From positions 1 to 64,000 of the forward strand of contig ONLH01000023.1 in assembly GCA_900318645.1 (NCBI GenBank): a stretch of DNA of 64,000 nucleotides, in the 5' to 3' direction. A program made the position numbers and the translations under genes. The notes under the pieces were generated by a model, which saw nothing but the letters and a program-made list of their open reading frames with translations, did no database searches and was not told the origin of the DNA. This document shows, piece after piece, positions 45,007-54,810 of the stretch; position 1 is the stretch's first letter; the number at the start of each line of letters is the position of its first letter. The DNA comes from an uncultured Prevotellaceae bacterium. GTDB lineage: Bacteria > Bacteroidota > Bacteroidia > Bacteroidales > Muribaculaceae.

Positions 45007-47220
45007 TTATTGTAAAATGAGGTCGATGATCATGTTCACATCGCCGAGGTTGATTTCTCCGTCGCCATTCACATCGGCTGATTTGGTGCTTGGCGTTTCG
45101 GTACCGTCTGCCAGGATGATGGCCATCACGGCATTGATGTCACTGATCGAAACCTCGCCGTCCATATTGACATCACCTATGGCATAAGTGGGCTCCCAGA
45201 AGTCCTTGTAGTGCAACACGATGTTATCAAGGTAGCAACTGGCCTTGGAACTGCCGGCCGTCTGATTGATGCGTATTAAGAGCGGCTGATCGATAGGCAG
45301 GCTAGCCGATGCCTTCATCGATGACGCGGCTTTGACAGTGATGGTACCTTCAATTGGGTGGAACCAATTCTCTCCACCGTCAGAGGAATAGGACAGCCTG
45401 AAAGTGGCTGCCACTGAAGTGGGATTGTAAATGGTATATTCCACCAAGTAAGGAATCATGGAAAGCGTAGCCGAGGTTGTTATCTGGCTGGGAGTCTTCA
45501 TGGCTACAGCCTGACGACCGTCGCATTGGCCTTCCTCGGGACTTTCAACAAAACTCTTGACGAAGTCCCACTTGGTGAATACACCTTGCACCTCTTTTGC
45601 CCTTGGATCGGTCGTGAGGGGCATGTTCTCAAAGTCTTCGACCTCGGTGACAATGGAAGTGTCGCGCTCAACGGTGAAGGTAATCATGTTGCCCTCCTCG
45701 GTGATATGATCAATGGCATAATCATTGAACATCTTGTTCCAAGTGAGCAGGCTGGGCTTGGTGAAGTTATTGATGCTTGTCACCCCTGCAGCACCGGGGA
45801 AAGGATCGTTGTTGCTGTCTTCCCCGATGTAGTTGGCACGTAACAATTCGTAGTACATGTGGTTGGGATCGCAGTTGACCTCGTTCATCCACCACACGCG
45901 TTCTTCGGTAGAGTCCACACGGGCGATCATCATACCGTGCCCCGGCAGATACTGGTCCCATTTACCCTGCTGGCGGTTTTCGATCAGGAAGAACTCGTGG
46001 GTGTTAGGGGTATTGAGGCGGTAGCCCTGGTTGCTCTCGTCGAGCGGTGGCAGGGTGATTTCAGCGTCCGAGTCGATGACCGTGGGGGTGACAAATCCCA
46101 GGGCATAGCGCTCATACAGGCTGTATCCCACAGGATTACGCCCGAAGTTGCTGCCGCTGCCGCCCGCCATGACGGACCATTCACCGGGGTTGCGGCTCTC
46201 GCCGCCACTGCCGCTGTAGTCGGTGTCATACAAATCGGGCAATCCCAACACATGACCAAACTCATGGCAGAAGGTGCCGATGCCGTTCACATCGCTCCAG
46301 TAGCCTTCCCATCCGGCTATCTCGGTCGAGCAAGCATACAGGCCGAAGTTGACACCATCGTGGGGTGGCGTTTCGTAAAGGTAGAACATGTGCGGCCACA
46401 GGTAGTTCTGGTTGTTGCCGCTGTAGTTGGCCGAGAAGCCTGCCACGAGAAAGAAGACCATATCTACTTCTCCGTCCCCATCGGTGTCATAGTCGTTGAA
46501 GTCAACTGTGGCATCGATGGAATCGAGGGCGGCATTAAAGATGGCGTCGGCGTTGCTTGTCCCGCGAGGATATGTGCAGGAGTAATTGACGGTGACAGGT
46601 CCCACGACATCAAACTTTGGGTCAAACACGTGAGCCGAATTGTCATAGAAATAATCCCTGACGCTGCCAGTCATGTCCACATGGCGGCCATTCAGGGTGT
46701 ATCCTGTATAGTCGTGGGTGTTGACCATGTCATTATAGAAGTCGGCGGGCGCGGGATTGTTCATCGAGAATTTCTTGTTGTTGTAATTGATGAGGATGAT
46801 CAGTCCACGGAACTTTTCGTAATCGAAAAGGCCGTCGGCACCCACACGGCGTATGGCACTGTTGCGGGCTCCCATCCGGCGTTGTCCGCTTTGCAGTAAA
46901 GTCTGGTCGGTCAATCCCTTGGGGATGCCGGCAAGAGCAATGTTGTCGGCTGCTGTGCGTTGTGCTTGATCCCTAGCTATGCGGTCACCGGGCACTAGAC
47001 GTCCCTGTTCCATCCGGGCATAGGTGTAGTAGCCCGCGTTGTTTTTCATGACGGTGTAGCCGTCATGAGTGGTGGTGAAATGGAAAAACTCATCTCCGTG
47101 TAGTCTGATGGTCAGTGTACTGCCGTCAGGCTGGGCTACCTTCACAGGCGTTGGGTCAGCTGGGATTGCTTGTGCTGACAGACATAGCAACCCTAATACA
47201 AACAACAATATTTTTCTCAT
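45007..47220 (-). CDS. Secreted M6-family metalloprotease with dockerin domain (paralogue 2)
   Basis: 737 residues; signal peptide about 1-18. Same layout as its neighbours: pro-domain, catalytic domain with HEFGH at 319-323 followed by VLGLPDLYDTDYSGSGGESR, beta-sandwich, then two dockerin-like repeats (DVNMDGEVSISDINAVMAII, DVNGDGEINLGDVNMIIDLI). It begins 23 nt after the stop of paralogue 3 and probably shares its transcript. Substrate not known; the family includes the immune inhibitor A group. Confidence 0.93.
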   Translation of the reverse strand: MRKILLFVLGLLCLSAQAIPADPTPVKVAQPDGSTLTIRLHGDEFFHFTTTHDGYTVMKNNAGYYTYARMEQGRLVPGDRIARDQAQRTAADNIALAGIPKGLTDQTLLQSGQRRMGARNSAIRRVGADGLFDYEKFRGLIILINYNNKKFSMNNPAPADFYNDMVNTHDYTGYTLNGRHVDMTGSVRDYFYDNSAHVFDPKFDVVGPVTVNYSCTYPRGTSNADAIFNAALDSIDATVDFNDYDTDGDGEVDMVFFLVAGFSANYSGNNQNYLWPHMFYLYETPPHDGVNFGLYACSTEIAGWEGYWSDVNGIGTFCHEFGHVLGLPDLYDTDYSGSGGESRNPGEWSVMAGGSGSNFGRNPVGYSLYERYALGFVTPTVIDSDAEITLPPLDESNQGYRLNTPNTHEFFLIENRQQGKWDQYLPGHGMMIARVDSTEERVWWMNEVNCDPNHMYYELLRANYIGEDSNNDPFPGAAGVTSINNFTKPSLLTWNKMFNDYAIDHITEEGNMITFTVERDTSIVTEVEDFENMPLTTDPRAKEVQGVFTKWDFVKSFVESPEEGQCDGRQAVAMKTPSQITTSATLSMIPYLVEYTIYNPTSVAATFRLSYSSDGGENWFHPIEGTITVKAASSMKASASLPIDQPLLIRINQTAGSSKASCYLDNIVLHYKDFWEPTYAIGDVNMDGEVSISDINAVMAIILADGTETPSTKSADVNGDGEINLGDVNMIIDLILQ

Positions 47221-47243
47221 AGATATAATAAATGAATAATTGG

Positions 47244-49475
47244 TTATTTCGAGATGATATCGATGATGGCGTTGATGTCGGCGATGTTGATTTCACCGTC
47301 TTCGTTCACATCAGCACGCAGACGTGTTGCATCATCGGCCATGCCTCCCAGGATGATGTCGATCACCGCATTGATGTCGGCAATATTGACCTCACCGTCA
47401 TCGTTGACGTCGCCAGGAATAAATGAGCTCGGGCTGCCTTCCTCTCCGGTATAGTAGAATGTTAAGTTGTCAACATAGGTGGCTGCGTTCTTGTTGCCGC
47501 CCACCTGTGAGATGCGGAAGATAGAAGGCTTGCGGTTGCTCAGATTAAGGGTCCAATAACCGACACCGGTTGTCTTGGATGCAATCTCGATGCCGTCACC
47601 ACCCGAGCAACTGTTGGCCTTGGTCCAGGTGGCACCGCCATCGTTGGAGTACTCCAGTGTGTATTTGGACGTGTAAGCGGTCGAGTTAAACACCTTGAGG
47701 CTTGCCTGATAGATGTTGTAATACAGCGGTGTAGTGCTATAGAACTGGCTGGGCAACTTCATCATGATACTGTGCTCGCCTTCGGCCTTGTCCTCGCCAG
47801 GGGCACGTACGCCTGACTTGTTAAATGACCAGGTGGCAATGTCGCCCTCTACATTCTGTGCTGTGGTGCTCGAGCTTGCAGGCGCGGTTTCAAAGCCCTC
47901 GATCAGCATCTGCAGGGAACTCTCATACATCACATTGAACGAGATGATGCCGTTTTTCTCATTGATGCCATTGATAATGTACTGGTTGGGCTTGCCGCTC
48001 CAGGTCTTGAGCGAAGGCTGTGTCTCGTTGGTGATCATCGGGTTACCGGTTGTGCCGGGGAAGGGGTCACTGGCGAGGTCGCCAACGGTGGTGTTACCGG
48101 CACGCAAGATCTCAAAGTAGTTGTGCTCGGGGTTGCAATTCACCTCGTTGGCTTCCCAGATGCTAGCGTTGGTGCTATCGACGCGTGTCACGATCATGCC
48201 ATGGCCAGGCAGGTAGCTGTCCCAGCTGGTCTTCTGCCTGTTCTCGATGGTGAAGAATTGGTTGGCTACAGGTGTGCGCAGGATGTATCCCTCACGAGAC
48301 TCATTCACGGCCTTGAGCGAGAAGCTACCTTCGTCGGTGATGGTATGGGGCCTTGCCCATCCCAGGGCATAGCGCTCAAAGAAGGTGTATCCCACCGGAG
48401 TGCGACCATAGTTGTTGTCGGCACCGCCAGCCATCAAGTCCCATGCACCCGGGTCATGGCTCTCGCCACCACCGTCTGCATAGTCAGTGTCATAGAAGTC
48501 GGGCAGACCCAACACATGGCTGAACTCGTGACAGATGGTGCCAATGCCCTCGACGGTTACTGTTGAGGGTGAGTTCTCCCAGCCATAAAGCTCGGTGGAA
48601 CTGGCATATCGGTCCATCCACTTGCCATCGTAGGAGATATAGGAATAGTAGAGATTGGAAGCATGGGGCCACAGGTAGCCACTGTTGTTGCCGCCGTAAC
48701 TGGAGGAGTAACCAGCCACGAGGAAGTAAACCATATCTACCCTGCCGTCGTTGTTGTTGTCATATCGGCTGAAATCAACCTCATCGTTGGCGGCTTTCAG
48801 TGCAGCCTTGAAGATAGAAGTCGAGTAGCGCTTGCACTGATTGGCGGGACGGGAGGCGCTGTAGGGACCGTAAACATCAAACGGCGGTGCGAAGACTCCG
48901 TTAGACTGATCGTTGAAGTAGTCGCGCACGCTGCCAAGAACCGACACGCTGTGACCTGATAACGGCTCAATGAAACCGGTAAAGTTCTCGGTGCTGAACA
49001 TCTCGGTATAGAAGGACTTGGGGTCTTCGGCAGCAAACTTCTGATCGGTGAAGTCAATCAGGATGACCAGACCGCGGAAGTTGGCAAAGTCAAAGTTTGA
49101 CAGGTCAACATTCCGTTTTACACGTTGCACCTGAGCCCTCGCTACGGCAGCCTCGTCAACCATGCGTTTACTCAGGTCTGACAAGAAGGCGAGCTCGTCC
49201 GCCGAGCGTTCGCCCTCATCATGGGCAAGCACGTCGGTGGCAATAAGGTTCATGCCGTCTCGTTGAGCATAAACGTAAGCCCCCAAGTCGTTGAGTATAA
49301 TGGTATAACCGTCGGCTGTGGTATTGAAGTGGTAATACTCGTCACCTACAAGATTGATAGTTACAAGAGTTCCGTCGGGCTGTGGCATCTTGATCAATCC
49401 GCGATGTGCGGGAATAGCGATAGCCTGCAGACCGACAAGCATAATTGTCAAAAACAACGTGGCTAATTTCCTCAT
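47244..49475 (-). CDS. Secreted M6-family metalloprotease with dockerin domain (paralogue 3)
   Basis: 743 residues; signal peptide about 1-20. Catalytic HEFSH at 316-320, followed by VLGLPDFYDTDYADGGGESH. The dockerin repeats read DVNDDGEVNIADINAVIDII and DVNEDGEINIADINAIIDII, nearly identical to each other. First gene of a two-gene operon with paralogue 2. The three paralogues have diverged in the pro-domain and beta-sandwich but keep all active-site residues, so these are functional copies and not decaying duplicates. Confidence 0.93.
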   Translation of the reverse strand: MRKLATLFLTIMLVGLQAIAIPAHRGLIKMPQPDGTLVTINLVGDEYYHFNTTADGYTIILNDLGAYVYAQRDGMNLIATDVLAHDEGERSADELAFLSDLSKRMVDEAAVARAQVQRVKRNVDLSNFDFANFRGLVILIDFTDQKFAAEDPKSFYTEMFSTENFTGFIEPLSGHSVSVLGSVRDYFNDQSNGVFAPPFDVYGPYSASRPANQCKRYSTSIFKAALKAANDEVDFSRYDNNNDGRVDMVYFLVAGYSSSYGGNNSGYLWPHASNLYYSYISYDGKWMDRYASSTELYGWENSPSTVTVEGIGTICHEFSHVLGLPDFYDTDYADGGGESHDPGAWDLMAGGADNNYGRTPVGYTFFERYALGWARPHTITDEGSFSLKAVNESREGYILRTPVANQFFTIENRQKTSWDSYLPGHGMIVTRVDSTNASIWEANEVNCNPEHNYFEILRAGNTTVGDLASDPFPGTTGNPMITNETQPSLKTWSGKPNQYIINGINEKNGIISFNVMYESSLQMLIEGFETAPASSSTTAQNVEGDIATWSFNKSGVRAPGEDKAEGEHSIMMKLPSQFYSTTPLYYNIYQASLKVFNSTAYTSKYTLEYSNDGGATWTKANSCSGGDGIEIASKTTGVGYWTLNLSNRKPSIFRISQVGGNKNAATYVDNLTFYYTGEEGSPSSFIPGDVNDDGEVNIADINAVIDIILGGMADDATRLRADVNEDGEINIADINAIIDIISK

Positions 49476-49586
49476 TTTTTCTTTATTTTATTGGTTTTAG
49501 TAGTTAACGTTTGGCTTGACAGAATTAGAAGAATTAATCTCCAGTCGATATAGACAGACTGATATCGGTAAGTCTAAACAAGCCCG

Positions 49587-49594
49587 CAAAGATA
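49587..49594 (-). promoter_or_regulatory. -7 promoter element (TATCTTTG) for the M6 paralogue 3-2 operon
   Basis: Minus-strand TATCTTTG then CGGG, about 110 nt before the ATG at 49475. Confidence 0.55.
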
Positions 49595-50230
49595 CATTAT
49601 ATTTTAGTTTTTTCGGCCAAAAATGAGAAAAATGTGCAGTGCTTTAATGATTTCGTGTTTTTTCTGCTATCGTTTTCAAACTTTTTAAGTAATTTTGTTT
49701 CCTAATCTGTTGACACAATGGTTTTGTCAGTTTCCGGCACATTGATGTTTTGGTGACTGGCAATGTGGTTTGTGTTGTATGGAAATTACATGCGTTGGCA
49801 TGCTGAAGAAGACAAGTTTCATGATTTTCATAAATAAGGCGGGCCGAGGTTTTTCTGAATAGGTACGGCCCGTTAAAAAAGATGTTTTAAGGTTTACAAC
49901 TGGTGGCTGTGTCGTGACGACAGGGCCACCTTATTCATTTCGAAGCATCTAGCGGTATGGCAGAAAATGCAATGTTCCACGAATTGTTGACAATTCATGC
50001 TATTTATGAACAATTCACCCATTTTAACGGACTTTTTCAATGTTTTTTGAGCAAAAAATCGTTTCTTTGCACCCGTGAAACATTTTGTGCCGTTAGTGAC
50101 ATGCGATGAATCGACGTCCGCTAACAGGCAAAAAGTTTGGTTACACGAATGGAGATTCATTGCGTTCGTGTCAATTTGTTTTAATCATTGCAATTCGCAT
50201 ATATAGATTTAAGGACTGATAACCAATTTA
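49595..50230. other. Gene-free region upstream of parA
   Basis: No convincing gene; the one small open frame (minus, 49894-50160) has poor codon use and no start context. Visible structure: CGGGCCG / CGGCCCG hairpin arms near 49841-49875, and an ACACGAA / TTCGTGT inverted repeat near 50142-50170. A TTTCTTTGC sequence near 50070 may be the parA promoter, giving a leader of about 150 nt. Confidence 0.5.
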
Positions 50231-50995
50231 ATGGGAAAAATCATAGCAATAGCCAATCAGAAGGGTGGGGTGGGAAAGACCACCACATCCATTAACTTGT
50301 CGGCAGCACTGGCCGAGAGCGGTCAGCGTGTGCTGCTCATCGATGCCGACCCTCAGGCAAATGCCACCTCTGGACTGGGGATTGATCCGAAGGATATGTC
50401 CTCGACCATCTATGAGTGTCTGGTTGATGACTATCCGATGGGCAGTGCCACGGTCGATACTTGTGTTAACGGCCTCAAACTGCTGGGCTCAAGGATAGAC
50501 CTGGTGGGTGCTGAGTTGGAACTTGTCGAGAAGCAGGGTCGTGAGCGCGTGCTCAGCAATGCCATCGGCAAGGTCAAGGGGGATTATGATTATATCATCA
50601 TTGACTGTAGCCCCTCTTTGGGACTGATTACCGTCAATGCGCTCACCGCAGCCGACAGTGTCATCATTCCTGTTCAGGCCGAGTATTATGCTCTGGAAGG
50701 CATCAGCAAGCTGCTCAATACCATCCGTATCATCAAGAGCAGGCTGAATTCGGGATTGCGTATCGAGGGCTTCCTGCTCACGATGTATGACGCACGCCTG
50801 CGTCTTGCCAACGAGATCTTTGAGGAATTGAAGGGGCACTTCGGTGATATGGTGTTCAACACGGTGATTCCGCGCAATATCCGCATCAGCGAGGCTCCAA
50901 GCCATGGCATACCTGTCACCCAGTATGATCCCACATGCAGGGGCGCGACGAGCCACATCCAACTGGCACAAGAAATCATCGCCCGCAACAAATAA
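50231..50995 (+). CDS. parA: Chromosome-partitioning ATPase ParA (Soj)
   Basis: 254 residues, usual length. Deviant Walker [10 protein letters not shown] (about 11-19) with the signature Lys, [16 protein letters not shown], and [22 protein letters not shown]-bound ATPase that, with ParB and parS, moves the replicated origin to the cell poles. Chromosomal type (short, no N-terminal HTH). Followed by parB after 35 nt. No perfect parS was found nearby. Confidence 0.97.
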   Translation: MGKIIAIANQKGGVGKTTTSINLSAALAESGQRVLLIDADPQANATSGLGIDPKDMSSTIYECLVDDYPMGSATVDTCVNGLKLLGSRIDLVGAELELVEKQGRERVLSNAIGKVKGDYDYIIIDCSPSLGLITVNALTAADSVIIPVQAEYYALEGISKLLNTIRIIKSRLNSGLRIEGFLLTMYDARLRLANEIFEELKGHFGDMVFNTVIPRNIRISEAPSHGIPVTQYDPTCRGATSHIQLAQEIIARNK

Positions 50996-51030
50996 TTTAT
51001 GTCAACTATAGTAATAACGATTGAAAGAAT

Positions 51031-51909
51031 ATGAAACGTAGCGCTTTAGGCAAAGGCCTTGACTCACTGATCTCGATGGATGATATCCAGACGGGCGGCT
51101 CATCGGCCATCAACGAGATTCCCATCAGCCAGATTAACCCTAACCCCGACCAGCCCCGCCAGAATTTTGACGAGGTGGCCCTTGAGGAACTGGCAACCAG
51201 TATCAGGGAGCTTGGCATCATCCAGCCGTTGACACTACGCAGTGTCGGTGAGAATGCTTACCAGATCATTTCGGGTGAGCGACGTTACCGCGCAGCTTTG
51301 CTGGCGGGATTGGAGACGGTGCCGGCCTATATCCGCACGGCCAACGACAGCGAGGTGACTGAGATGGCGCTGATTGAGAACATCCAGCGCGAGGACTTGA
51401 ACGCCATCGAGATTGCACTCACCTTCCGTAAACTCATCGACCAGTACAAGCTCACTCAGGAAAGGCTCAGCGAGCGCATCGGCAAGAAGCGCGCTACCAT
51501 TGCCAATTTCCTGAGGCTGTTGAAGTTGCCCGCCGAGGTACAGTTGGGCCTGCATGACCACACCCTGGACATGGGCCACGCCCGTGCCCTCTTGTCGCTT
51601 GATGATCCCAAGCTGCAGTTGAAACTGTATAATGAGACGATTAAGAAGGGCTTGTCGGTAAGGCAGGTCGAGCAGCGGGCCAAGCAGATGCAGCAGGCTG
51701 CTGACGATGAGCGCAGCATGCAGCAGGGGCAGAAATCCGTGAACATCAAGGATTATGCAATCCTGCAGAAGCATCTGTCGTCGGCCTTCGGTGTGCCAGT
51801 GAAGTTTTCCTGCGACCGTTCGGGAAAGGGTAAAATCACTTTCCCCTTTACCACCGAGGAGGAATTGGAAAAGATTATCGGCATCTTTGACCAGTTGAAA
51901 AACGCTTGA
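51031..51909 (+). CDS. parB: Chromosome-partitioning protein ParB (Spo0J)
   Basis: 292 residues. N-terminal CTPase/nuclease-like domain with ISGERRYRAALLAGL (box II) and ENIQREDLNAIE, then the HTH (QERLSERIGKKRATIANFLRLLKLP) and DHTLDMGHARALLSL. It binds parS and, as a CTP-driven clamp, loads onto DNA to recruit SMC and stimulate ParA. In an operon with parA and probably with the DUF5683 and lytic transglycosylase genes. Confidence 0.97.
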   Translation: MKRSALGKGLDSLISMDDIQTGGSSAINEIPISQINPNPDQPRQNFDEVALEELATSIRELGIIQPLTLRSVGENAYQIISGERRYRAALLAGLETVPAYIRTANDSEVTEMALIENIQREDLNAIEIALTFRKLIDQYKLTQERLSERIGKKRATIANFLRLLKLPAEVQLGLHDHTLDMGHARALLSLDDPKLQLKLYNETIKKGLSVRQVEQRAKQMQQAADDERSMQQGQKSVNIKDYAILQKHLSSAFGVPVKFSCDRSGKGKITFPFTTEEELEKIIGIFDQLKNA

Positions 51910-51920
51910 AAAAATACCTG

Positions 51921-52760
51921 ATGGAGAAGGGCTTGACGACATATCGCAATCGATTCTGGCAGCTGGCGGCAACCTTGTTGCTGTGCCTTTTGTGGCATGG
52001 CAGCACGGCAATGGCCCAAGAGCCTGTAGTCGGCATCAACCAGGAAGATAGCGTCGTCAAAGTCGCTCCGGTGGTGTCGCATCACGTGCGCAAGCCCGTC
52101 ATCATTGATGACACAGTCCGCCTGGAGGGCAACCCTGTGCGTGTGGTCAATGCCGCTGGCGATACCATCACCTTTGCATCGATCGACTCCATCCGTGGCA
52201 TCGAGGGCGTGGAAATCCTCATGGACAGCACTGCGTCGCCCACCCTGGGACAGGTGAGGGTATTCAATCCCGACCCGCAGCGGGCCCTGTGGCTGTCGGC
52301 CCTGTGCCCTGGATTGGGACAGATCTATAATCGTCGCTACTGGAAGCTGCCGATTGTTGTGGGTGCCTTTGTGGGACTGACTTATGGCGCATCGTGGAAC
52401 AACCGCATGTACAAGGACTATTCCAAGGGCTACCGGGACGTGATGGACAGTGACCCCGACACGCGCAGCTACATGGACTTCTTCCCGCCGACGGTCAAGG
52501 AAAGTGACTTGGATAAGGCATGGCTGCAGAAGGTGATGAAAAACAAGCGCGACTACTATCGGCGATATCGTGAGATCTGCGTCATCGCGATGGTGGGTGT
52601 GTACTTGATTAATGTTGTTGACGCCTATGTTGACGCCTCGCTGGCACACTTCGACATCTCGCCCGATTTGTCCCTGGATGTGACGCCTGCCGCCATCGAC
52701 AACACGGCAATCGGGGGGCGCCTGCCCTCCTTGGGCCTGCAGTGCGCCATCAGTTTTTAG
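51921..52760 (+). CDS. DUF5683 membrane protein
   Basis: 279 residues from the ATG at 51921; a TTG at 51906 overlapping the parB stop (TTGA) is an alternative start that adds five residues. Signal/TM segment near residues 8-30. Core: ALWLSALCPGLGQIYNRRYWKLPIV (hydrophobic hairpin), then YGASWNNRMYKDYSKGYRDVM, another TM near 220, and DASLAHFDISPDLSL. This arrangement next to parAB and an MltD-like gene is typical of Bacteroidota; the function is unknown, presumably cell-envelope related. Confidence 0.88.
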   Translation: MEKGLTTYRNRFWQLAATLLLCLLWHGSTAMAQEPVVGINQEDSVVKVAPVVSHHVRKPVIIDDTVRLEGNPVRVVNAAGDTITFASIDSIRGIEGVEILMDSTASPTLGQVRVFNPDPQRALWLSALCPGLGQIYNRRYWKLPIVVGAFVGLTYGASWNNRMYKDYSKGYRDVMDSDPDTRSYMDFFPPTVKESDLDKAWLQKVMKNKRDYYRRYREICVIAMVGVYLINVVDAYVDASLAHFDISPDLSLDVTPAAIDNTAIGGRLPSLGLQCAISF

Positions 52761-52785
52761 TGAACATAACAAAACAGAATAAGAT

Positions 52786-54798
52786 ATGATAAAACATCGA
52801 CTCTTGACATTGCTTCTCACAACAGCGCTTGCTGCCATCACCATGGCGGCAGGACCGCGTGAGAAACACAACATCCTCTCGTTGAAGAACTCTATTACCG
52901 ACGATGACATCGTCTTCCCCGAGAGTTTTGATACTGATGTACACCAGATGATGACCAACTGGTACCTTCAGAATTATACGGTACTGGATGCCGACGTGGA
53001 GAACAAGAATCCTGGTGAGGTGGGAGAGGAAACCTATATCAGGCGATTGGCTCAGATTCCGTCGGTCATTGAGTTGCCTTACAATCAGGTGGTTCGCAAG
53101 CACATAGAGCGCTACGTCTATCGCAGCCGCACGCTCGTCGAGCAGATGCTGGGCATGAGTTTGTATTACATGCCCATCTTTGAACAGGCCCTTGAGAAGG
53201 AGGGATTGCCGTTGGAACTCAAGTACTTGCCCATCGTCGAGAGTGCCCTTGACCCCAATGCGACATCCCGCGTGGGTGCCGCCGGTCTGTGGCAATTCAT
53301 GATCGGTACGGGCAAGGGCCTGGGACTCGAGGTGAACTCGCTCGTCGATGAGCGTCGTGACCCTTACCGCTCCAGCGAGATGGCGGCCAAGTATCTGAAG
53401 AACCTGTATCAGATTTATGACGACTGGTCACTCGCCATCGCTGCCTATAACTGTGGTCCTGGCAACGTCAACAAGGCCATCCATCGTAACGGTGGCAAGG
53501 GCGACTTTTGGGACATCTATGAGTACCTGCCCCGCGAGACGCGCGGTTATGTGCCGGCATTCATCGCTGCCAACTATGCGATGACCTACTACAAGCAGCA
53601 CAACATCAGCCCGTCATTGGCTCGCAAGCCGCTCATCACCGACACCGTCAGTGTGAACCGTCGCATCCACTTCTCACAGATTTCTCAGGTGCTCAACATC
53701 CCCATTGAGGAAATCCGCACCCTCAATCCGCAGTTCCGTGCCGACGTCATCCCTGGCGACAACCATCCCTACATGCTCGTGTTGCCCTCCCAGCAGATTT
53801 ATAGCTTTATCCTGAGTGAGGATTCCATCGACAATTATCGTGAGGACCTGTATGCCCACAGGCCCATTGTGGAGCCTGGTGGCGAAACGCCGACTACCGA
53901 GGAGTACCTCAGTGGACTCACTTCCACGGGCGAGGTGCGTACCATCAACCACAAGGTGGGGCGCGGCGAGACGCTCTCGACCATCGCGTCCAAGTATGGC
54001 ATGACTACCGATGAGCTGATGGCGCTCAACGGAATGAGCAGCGAGCGGGTGCGTCGTGGCGACAACCTCAAGGTCAAGGCTCCCGCCCACAACAATGCCA
54101 GTGCCGACAACGATGACATGGTGGCTATGCGCACCGATGTTCAGGGCGAAGCGTCAGAGGAGGATATGGCCATGAGTGAGCAGGCACAGTTTGATGAGGT
54201 CAAGAACATCGAGCGTGAGGCTGCCACCAAGGCTCCCTACAAGGGTTCCTATACCGCTGGCTCCAACCAGGAGACCACCAGGAAATCCAGTGTCAAGAGC
54301 GACGACCAGACGGCAAGACAGCGTGCCTCACGCAGCAATAACCGCGACTGGCATGACCGCAACAACAAGTACAACAAGAGCAAGAGTGACCGCAAGTCCA
54401 GCAGTCGCAACGAGAATACTGCTCACAGTTCGCGCAGCAGTAAGCACAAGAAATCGTCCAAGCCTCAGCAACCCACCGAGGTGACTGTCCAGAAGGGCGA
54501 ATCGTTGACCAAGATTGCCGAGAAGACAGGTGTGTCGGTCAAGGACCTCGAGCGAGCTAACGGCATTGAGAACGGCAACAAGATCAAAGCCGGTGAGAAA
54601 ATCAAGATTCCCACCAAGGCCGAGGCCAAGGCTGCTGCCAACGAGAAGAAATCCGGCAGCAAGTCTGGCAAGAGCAGTAAGTCCGAAAAGGGTGGAAAGG
54701 GCAGCAAGTCCTCAGGAAAGTCGTCAAAAGCGTCAAAAGACTCTTCGAGCAAGTCCAGTAAATCAGGCAAGAGCTCCAAGAAGTCCAAGAAGAAATAA
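52786..54798 (+). CDS. mltD: Membrane-associated lytic transglycosylase with LysM domains (MltD-like)
   Basis: 670 residues; signal peptide about 1-21. SLT domain about 125-290 with catalytic Glu152 in LPIVESALDP, GAAGLWQFMIGTGKGLGL, and LAIAAYNCGPGNVNKAI. LysM 1 about 388-432 (VGRGETLSTIASKYGMTTDEL) and LysM 2 about 563-610 (KGESLTKIAEKTGVSVKDLERA) bind glycan strands. The two LysM are joined and followed by Ser/Lys-rich low-complexity stretches (final ~60 residues mostly K, S, G). It cleaves peptidoglycan, giving 1,6-anhydro products. Last gene of the parAB cluster, convergent with tcdA 12 nt away. Confidence 0.94.
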   Translation: MIKHRLLTLLLTTALAAITMAAGPREKHNILSLKNSITDDDIVFPESFDTDVHQMMTNWYLQNYTVLDADVENKNPGEVGEETYIRRLAQIPSVIELPYNQVVRKHIERYVYRSRTLVEQMLGMSLYYMPIFEQALEKEGLPLELKYLPIVESALDPNATSRVGAAGLWQFMIGTGKGLGLEVNSLVDERRDPYRSSEMAAKYLKNLYQIYDDWSLAIAAYNCGPGNVNKAIHRNGGKGDFWDIYEYLPRETRGYVPAFIAANYAMTYYKQHNISPSLARKPLITDTVSVNRRIHFSQISQVLNIPIEEIRTLNPQFRADVIPGDNHPYMLVLPSQQIYSFILSEDSIDNYREDLYAHRPIVEPGGETPTTEEYLSGLTSTGEVRTINHKVGRGETLSTIASKYGMTTDELMALNGMSSERVRRGDNLKVKAPAHNNASADNDDMVAMRTDVQGEASEEDMAMSEQAQFDEVKNIEREAATKAPYKGSYTAGSNQETTRKSSVKSDDQTARQRASRSNNRDWHDRNNKYNKSKSDRKSSSRNENTAHSSRSSKHKKSSKPQQPTEVTVQKGESLTKIAEKTGVSVKDLERANGIENGNKIKAGEKIKIPTKAEAKAAANEKKSGSKSGKSSKSEKGGKGSKSSGKSSKASKDSSSKSSKSGKSSKKSKKK

Positions 54799-54810
54799 CA
54801 ATAATGTGCG

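Noticed and set aside
49970-50095. Half parS-like sequences TGTTCCACG and CGTGAAACA upstream of parA
   Set aside because: The halves are about 105 nt apart and do not form the 16-bp palindrome expected for ParB binding.
49894-50160. Open frame of 88 codons on the minus strand upstream of parA
   Set aside because: Unusual composition (many Cys, Phe and His), no promoter or neighbour logic, and it lies in a parA leader region; likely chance.
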